NCBI RefSeq assembly: GCF_000025185.1
Contig: NC_013720.1
Coordinates: 2,914,001 to 2,978,000, forward strand
DNA: 64,000 nt
Direction of reading: 5' to 3'
Source: Pirellula staleyi DSM 6068
GTDB lineage: Bacteria; Planctomycetota; Planctomycetia; Pirellulales; Pirellulaceae
Part shown: positions 61,795 to 64,000 of the stretch, piece by piece
How the letters are laid out: every line of letters begins with the position of its first letter
Position numbering within the stretch: the stretch's first letter is position 1
Notes under the pieces: generated by a model
What the model was told of the DNA's origin: nothing
The model's database searches: none
What the model saw: the letters and a program-made list of their open reading frames with translations, nothing else
Made by a program: the position numbers and the translations under genes

Positions 61795-62407
61795 AGGAGG
61801 TGACTTCAGGAATAGATGTCGGTCGAGCGTGTGAAATCCAAGTGGTGCAAACAGGGTGCCGTGCGAGCGATTGTCAGTCTCTCAATCGCACTATTGTGGT
61901 CTCGAGGGGGGACTCGTTGCCAACGAATTTCGGCGACGAAAGCCCGCTCGAACCGGCGTGCGTCAAGACACAATCGATAGCCTAAACGACTGCCGCGCAG
62001 AATTTCGCATGCCATTTACCGCATAGTTCAAACTCGCATGCCGCAGCTAGGCTGAGGTGTCACAGCTGCGCGAAAAGCTGTGACATTGCGTCACGCCTAA
62101 AGGAGTATGTCGCGCGTGACACGTCTGGTCACGGCGGAGCGCGCGAGGCGCTGTTTCCAGGCCGACTTGGGGCCCCAAAACATGCGCCCAGGGGCAAAAA
62201 ATCGCAACTTTCGCGCGATTTGCGCAAGGTGGCGCGCGCCCCTCCTCGCGCTCGGCTCTCTGCAATCGCGCGCGTCCAGGCATAGGAGTTGCATTGCTAA
62301 CCCGAGGCGGCATCGAGGCTTGGCGACCGGTCAGATGGTCGCAGACGGAGCTTCGCTGGTCGCCGCATCCCCGCCACATTCAGCACGCTGTTCTTGGAGC
62401 CAGCCCG
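61795..62407. other. Divergent intergenic region (613 bp) rich in dyads
   Basis: No gene with normal codon use. It contains the multi-hairpin element at 62058-62132 (separate entry), an AAATCGC/GCGATTT hairpin at 62199-62221, and very GC-rich GCGCGC sequence at about 62210-62275. The in-frame extension of the LOG gene back to 62294 is not needed. Confidence 0.5.
62058..62132. promoter_or_regulatory. Cluster of GTCAC/GTGAC dyads upstream of the LOG gene
   Basis: TGTCACAGCT (62058-62067) pairs perfectly with AGCTGTGACA (62076-62085). GTCACGC (near 62090) pairs with GCGTGAC (near 62114-62120). The 17-mer GTGACACGTCTGGTCAC lies at 62116-62132. The last is the near-identical twin of the dyad at 26017. 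The arms can pair in more than one way, so either multi-site operator or switching RNA is possible. The LOG gene starts 275 bases downstream. Confidence 0.45.
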
Positions 62408-63220
62408 ATGGCCAAAGCGAAACAGACTCCCCCCAAAAAATCGGTTCAGGCTTGGGAGCAAGCGTGGCAGCAGCACTGGGAGCAAGCTGGGTTCACGCCG
62501 TACGAGCTCAATCTTCCCGAGAATAGTTCGGTAGGACGTGAGCGGAACTTCCTCATGCAGCGGCGCACTCCGGAGCGGGAGAAAGCACGTCTGCAGCGCA
62601 TCTCGGCGGAGTTCGAGCGGGGCTTTCGTCAGCTCTCGCCACTCGGTCCGGCGGTCACGGTGTTTGGGTCGGCACGTTTTCAGCCGGGGCATCCCTACTA
62701 TCAACTGGCTCTTGAAGTCGGACGCGAGCTGGCCCTGGCCGGGTTCACTGTCATCACCGGTGGTGGCCCGGGAGCAATGGAAGCAGCCAATCGTGGCGCT
62801 CACGAAGCAGGGGGGCGATCGGTTGGACTGAACATCAAGCTACCCCACGAACAAGAGCCCAATCCCTACGTCGATCAAACGGTGGAGTTTCAGTATTTCT
62901 TCATTCGCAAAGTCATGCTGATGAAGTATTCGTGTGCCTACATCGTCCTTCCAGGGGGACTCGGCACGCTCGACGAATTGTTTGAAGCGGCCACCCTCAT
63001 TCAGTGCGGCAAAGTCGGGCCGTTTCCACTGGTGCTGCTGGGAGAGACCTTTTGGAGTGGCATGCGCGATTTCTTGTTCTACATGGTCGAGCAGGGAGTG
63101 TTTGCCCCGGAAGAGATCGGCTTTGGTCGCATCGTCGACTCACCAAAAGAGGCGGTAGAAATGGTGACCCGGAGTTTGCCCGCGTCGATTCTCGAGCATC
63201 TCACACCGCTCGACGCTTAA
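62408..63220 (+). CDS. LOG family protein (TIGR00730 Rossmann fold)
   Basis: 270 residues from the ATG at 62408 (TTGGAG about nine bases upstream; earlier in-frame ATG at 62294 adds a GC-rich non-homologous lead). Family motifs: T-G-G-G-P-G-A-M-E-A-A-N near residue 118 and P-G-G-L-G-T-L-D-E-L near 182, matching the PGGxGTxxE signature of cytokinin riboside 5'-monophosphate phosphoribohydrolase (LOG) proteins. In bacteria these split nucleoside 5'-monophosphates to base and ribose 5-phosphate. A basic, helical N-terminal extension of about 60 residues precedes the Rossmann core. Monocistronic by its spacing. Confidence 0.93.
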   Translation: MAKAKQTPPKKSVQAWEQAWQQHWEQAGFTPYELNLPENSSVGRERNFLMQRRTPEREKARLQRISAEFERGFRQLSPLGPAVTVFGSARFQPGHPYYQLALEVGRELALAGFTVITGGGPGAMEAANRGAHEAGGRSVGLNIKLPHEQEPNPYVDQTVEFQYFFIRKVMLMKYSCAYIVLPGGLGTLDELFEAATLIQCGKVGPFPLVLLGETFWSGMRDFLFYMVEQGVFAPEEIGFGRIVDSPKEAVEMVTRSLPASILEHLTPLDA

Positions 63221-63425
63221 ATCGGCTCTCGCTGCGCTTGGGCGAGAGCCCCAGGAGTCGTCACCAATCCAGCTCCATGCATGCGTGAGTGGTACGTTGG
63301 GGTAGGGGATGGAGCTTCAAAGGATTTTGCGGAAGAATTAACTTGTGAGCGAAGTTGGTTTACTTCTAATAACGACATTCCACCGATCATTTTCACCTTG
63401 GGTTCGACAGATAGCGGAGGATGGT

Positions 63426-64000
63426 ATGCGAACACTCGCATGGTTTCTCGCAGCGGCATGGCTCGCTGCAACGGCATCGACAGTTTCGGCGCAAACGCGT
63501 CCACCAGTTCCTGTGCCGCGCCCGGCTAGTGCGACGATCTCGCCCGACGAACAGCAGATTCGCGAGGGGGTGGTGAAGTTTGTCGAACTCTATAACGCGA
63601 AGAAGGCCAAGGAACTCGCGGCGCTCTTTGCTCCCGAAGCGCGTGTGGTCTATCGCGATGGCACCGAGGTGAATGGCCGCGATGAGATTGCCAAGTCATT
63701 CGAGGCTGGCTTCGCTGCGAGCCCGAAAGCGGCGATCAGCGTGGTGGTCGACTCGATTCGCTTTTTGACCGCGGATGTAGCGGTGGAAGAAGGAGATTCG
63801 ATCAACTTTCCCGATGGAGAAACGCAAACATCCCGCAGCCGCTATACCGTGCTGCATGTCAAGCGCGACGGGGTGTGGCAGATGCAGGCGATTCGAACAG
63901 TGGAAGAAGAATCGCTCTCGGCCTATGGCGATTTACAGCCGCTCGAGTGGCTCATCGGCGACTGGATCGATGAGGGGCGAAGCGAGAATGTCGAATCGAC
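63426..64000 (+). CDS. Secreted SnoaL/SgcJ-like protein (partial at window end)
   Basis: Open from the ATG at 63426 (AGCGGAGG five bases upstream, an excellent ribosome binding site) to the window edge, 191 residues seen. Signal peptide M-R-T-L-A-W-F-L-A-A-A-W-L-A with cleavage near V-S-A. From about residue 45 a SgcJ/EcaC (DUF4440, NTF2-like) domain: I-R-E-G-V-V-K-F-V-E-L-Y-N-A-K-K, L-F-A-P-E-A-R-V-V-Y-R-D-G-T and Y-T-V-L-H-V-K-R-D-G-V-W-Q-M-Q. A further segment (L-E-W-L-I-G-D-W-I-D-E) begins a second domain that continues outside the window. The NTF2-like fold binds small ligands in a cone; function unknown. Confidence 0.88.
   Translation, partial: MRTLAWFLAAAWLAATASTVSAQTRPPVPVPRPASATISPDEQQIREGVVKFVELYNAKKAKELAALFAPEARVVYRDGTEVNGRDEIAKSFEAGFAASPKAAISVVVDSIRFLTADVAVEEGDSINFPDGETQTSRSRYTVLHVKRDGVWQMQAIRTVEEESLSAYGDLQPLEWLIGDWIDEGRSENVES

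Noticed and set aside
62107-62526. 139-residue ORF preceded by AAAGGAG before the LOG gene
   Set aside because: The Shine-Dalgarno-like sequence is only one base from the ATG. The ORF runs through the dyad cluster and overlaps the LOG gene in another frame, and the product is a low-complexity Arg/Ala/Ser sequence.

Overview
The window looks like chromosomal DNA of a planctomycete of the Pirellulales, compatible with Pirellula or a close relative. Four things suggest this. There is a cytochrome c/PA14/DUF1592-1588-1585 protein followed by a Tat-exported DUF1552 protein (a planctomycete hallmark pair). A giant secreted protein begins with the ESLEDRRVMA type of N-terminal motif. A small membrane protein begins with the typical SLRTM motif. 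NPCBM-domain proteins are present and protein-coding genes are loosely packed. Codon use is GC-rich except in an AT-richer stretch at about 3.2-6.3 kb. The species is my inference, not read from a marker gene.

Layout. 1-1.2 kb: two tandem minus-strand paralogues, each a zinc ribbon plus a GYF_2 domain (the first cut by the window edge). 1.3-3.0 kb: a conserved membrane-anchored hypothetical and a secreted SYLF-domain protein. 3.0-6.4 kb: an accessory stretch with three unrecognised genes, separated by copies of a composite palindromic repeat of about 150 bp and preceded by a 14-bp tandem repeat. 6.4-9.7 kb: a VOC-family protein and aconitase, with a clear terminator. 10.3-14.3 kb: the ffh-rpsP-trmD-rplS-yraN translation and secretion cluster, without rimM or rnhB. 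14.4-15.4 kb: a WYL regulator. 15.5-25.9 kb: a compact minus-strand DNA end-processing operon (AddB-like, AddA-like, SbcD-like, SbcC-like, gamma-glutamylcyclotransferase-like). 26.1-28.2 kb: a double parvulin foldase. 28.5-33.7 kb: an SGNH hydrolase and the PSCyt/DUF1552 pair. 33.9-36.5 kb: a two-gene Ktr/Trk potassium system. 36.8-42.7 kb: two large, poorly characterised proteins, one carrying what looks like a divergent PI3/4-kinase-like catalytic core and the other a J-like N-terminus, one membrane span and two NPCBM domains. 43.1-56.6 kb: one 4503-residue surface or secreted protein of LamG, PATR beta-strand repeats, PA14-like and RTX repeats. 56.8-61.8 kb: a minus-strand carbohydrate operon (GH63/MGH1-like hydrolase, DUF4239-like membrane protein, GH13 amylase-family enzyme). 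62.4-64.0 kb: a LOG-family protein and the start of a SnoaL/SgcJ-like secreted protein.

The best candidates for something undescribed are: (1) the repeat-punctuated orphan-gene array at 3.4-6.3 kb; (2) the cryptic kinase-like domain in the 36.8-39.3 kb gene; (3) a 17-bp dyad found almost unchanged in two distant intergenic regions (26.0 and 62.1 kb); and (4) an SbcC-like ATPase without a zinc hook, fused operonically to an AddAB-like pair. No rRNA, tRNA, CRISPR array, transposase or integrase gene was found.
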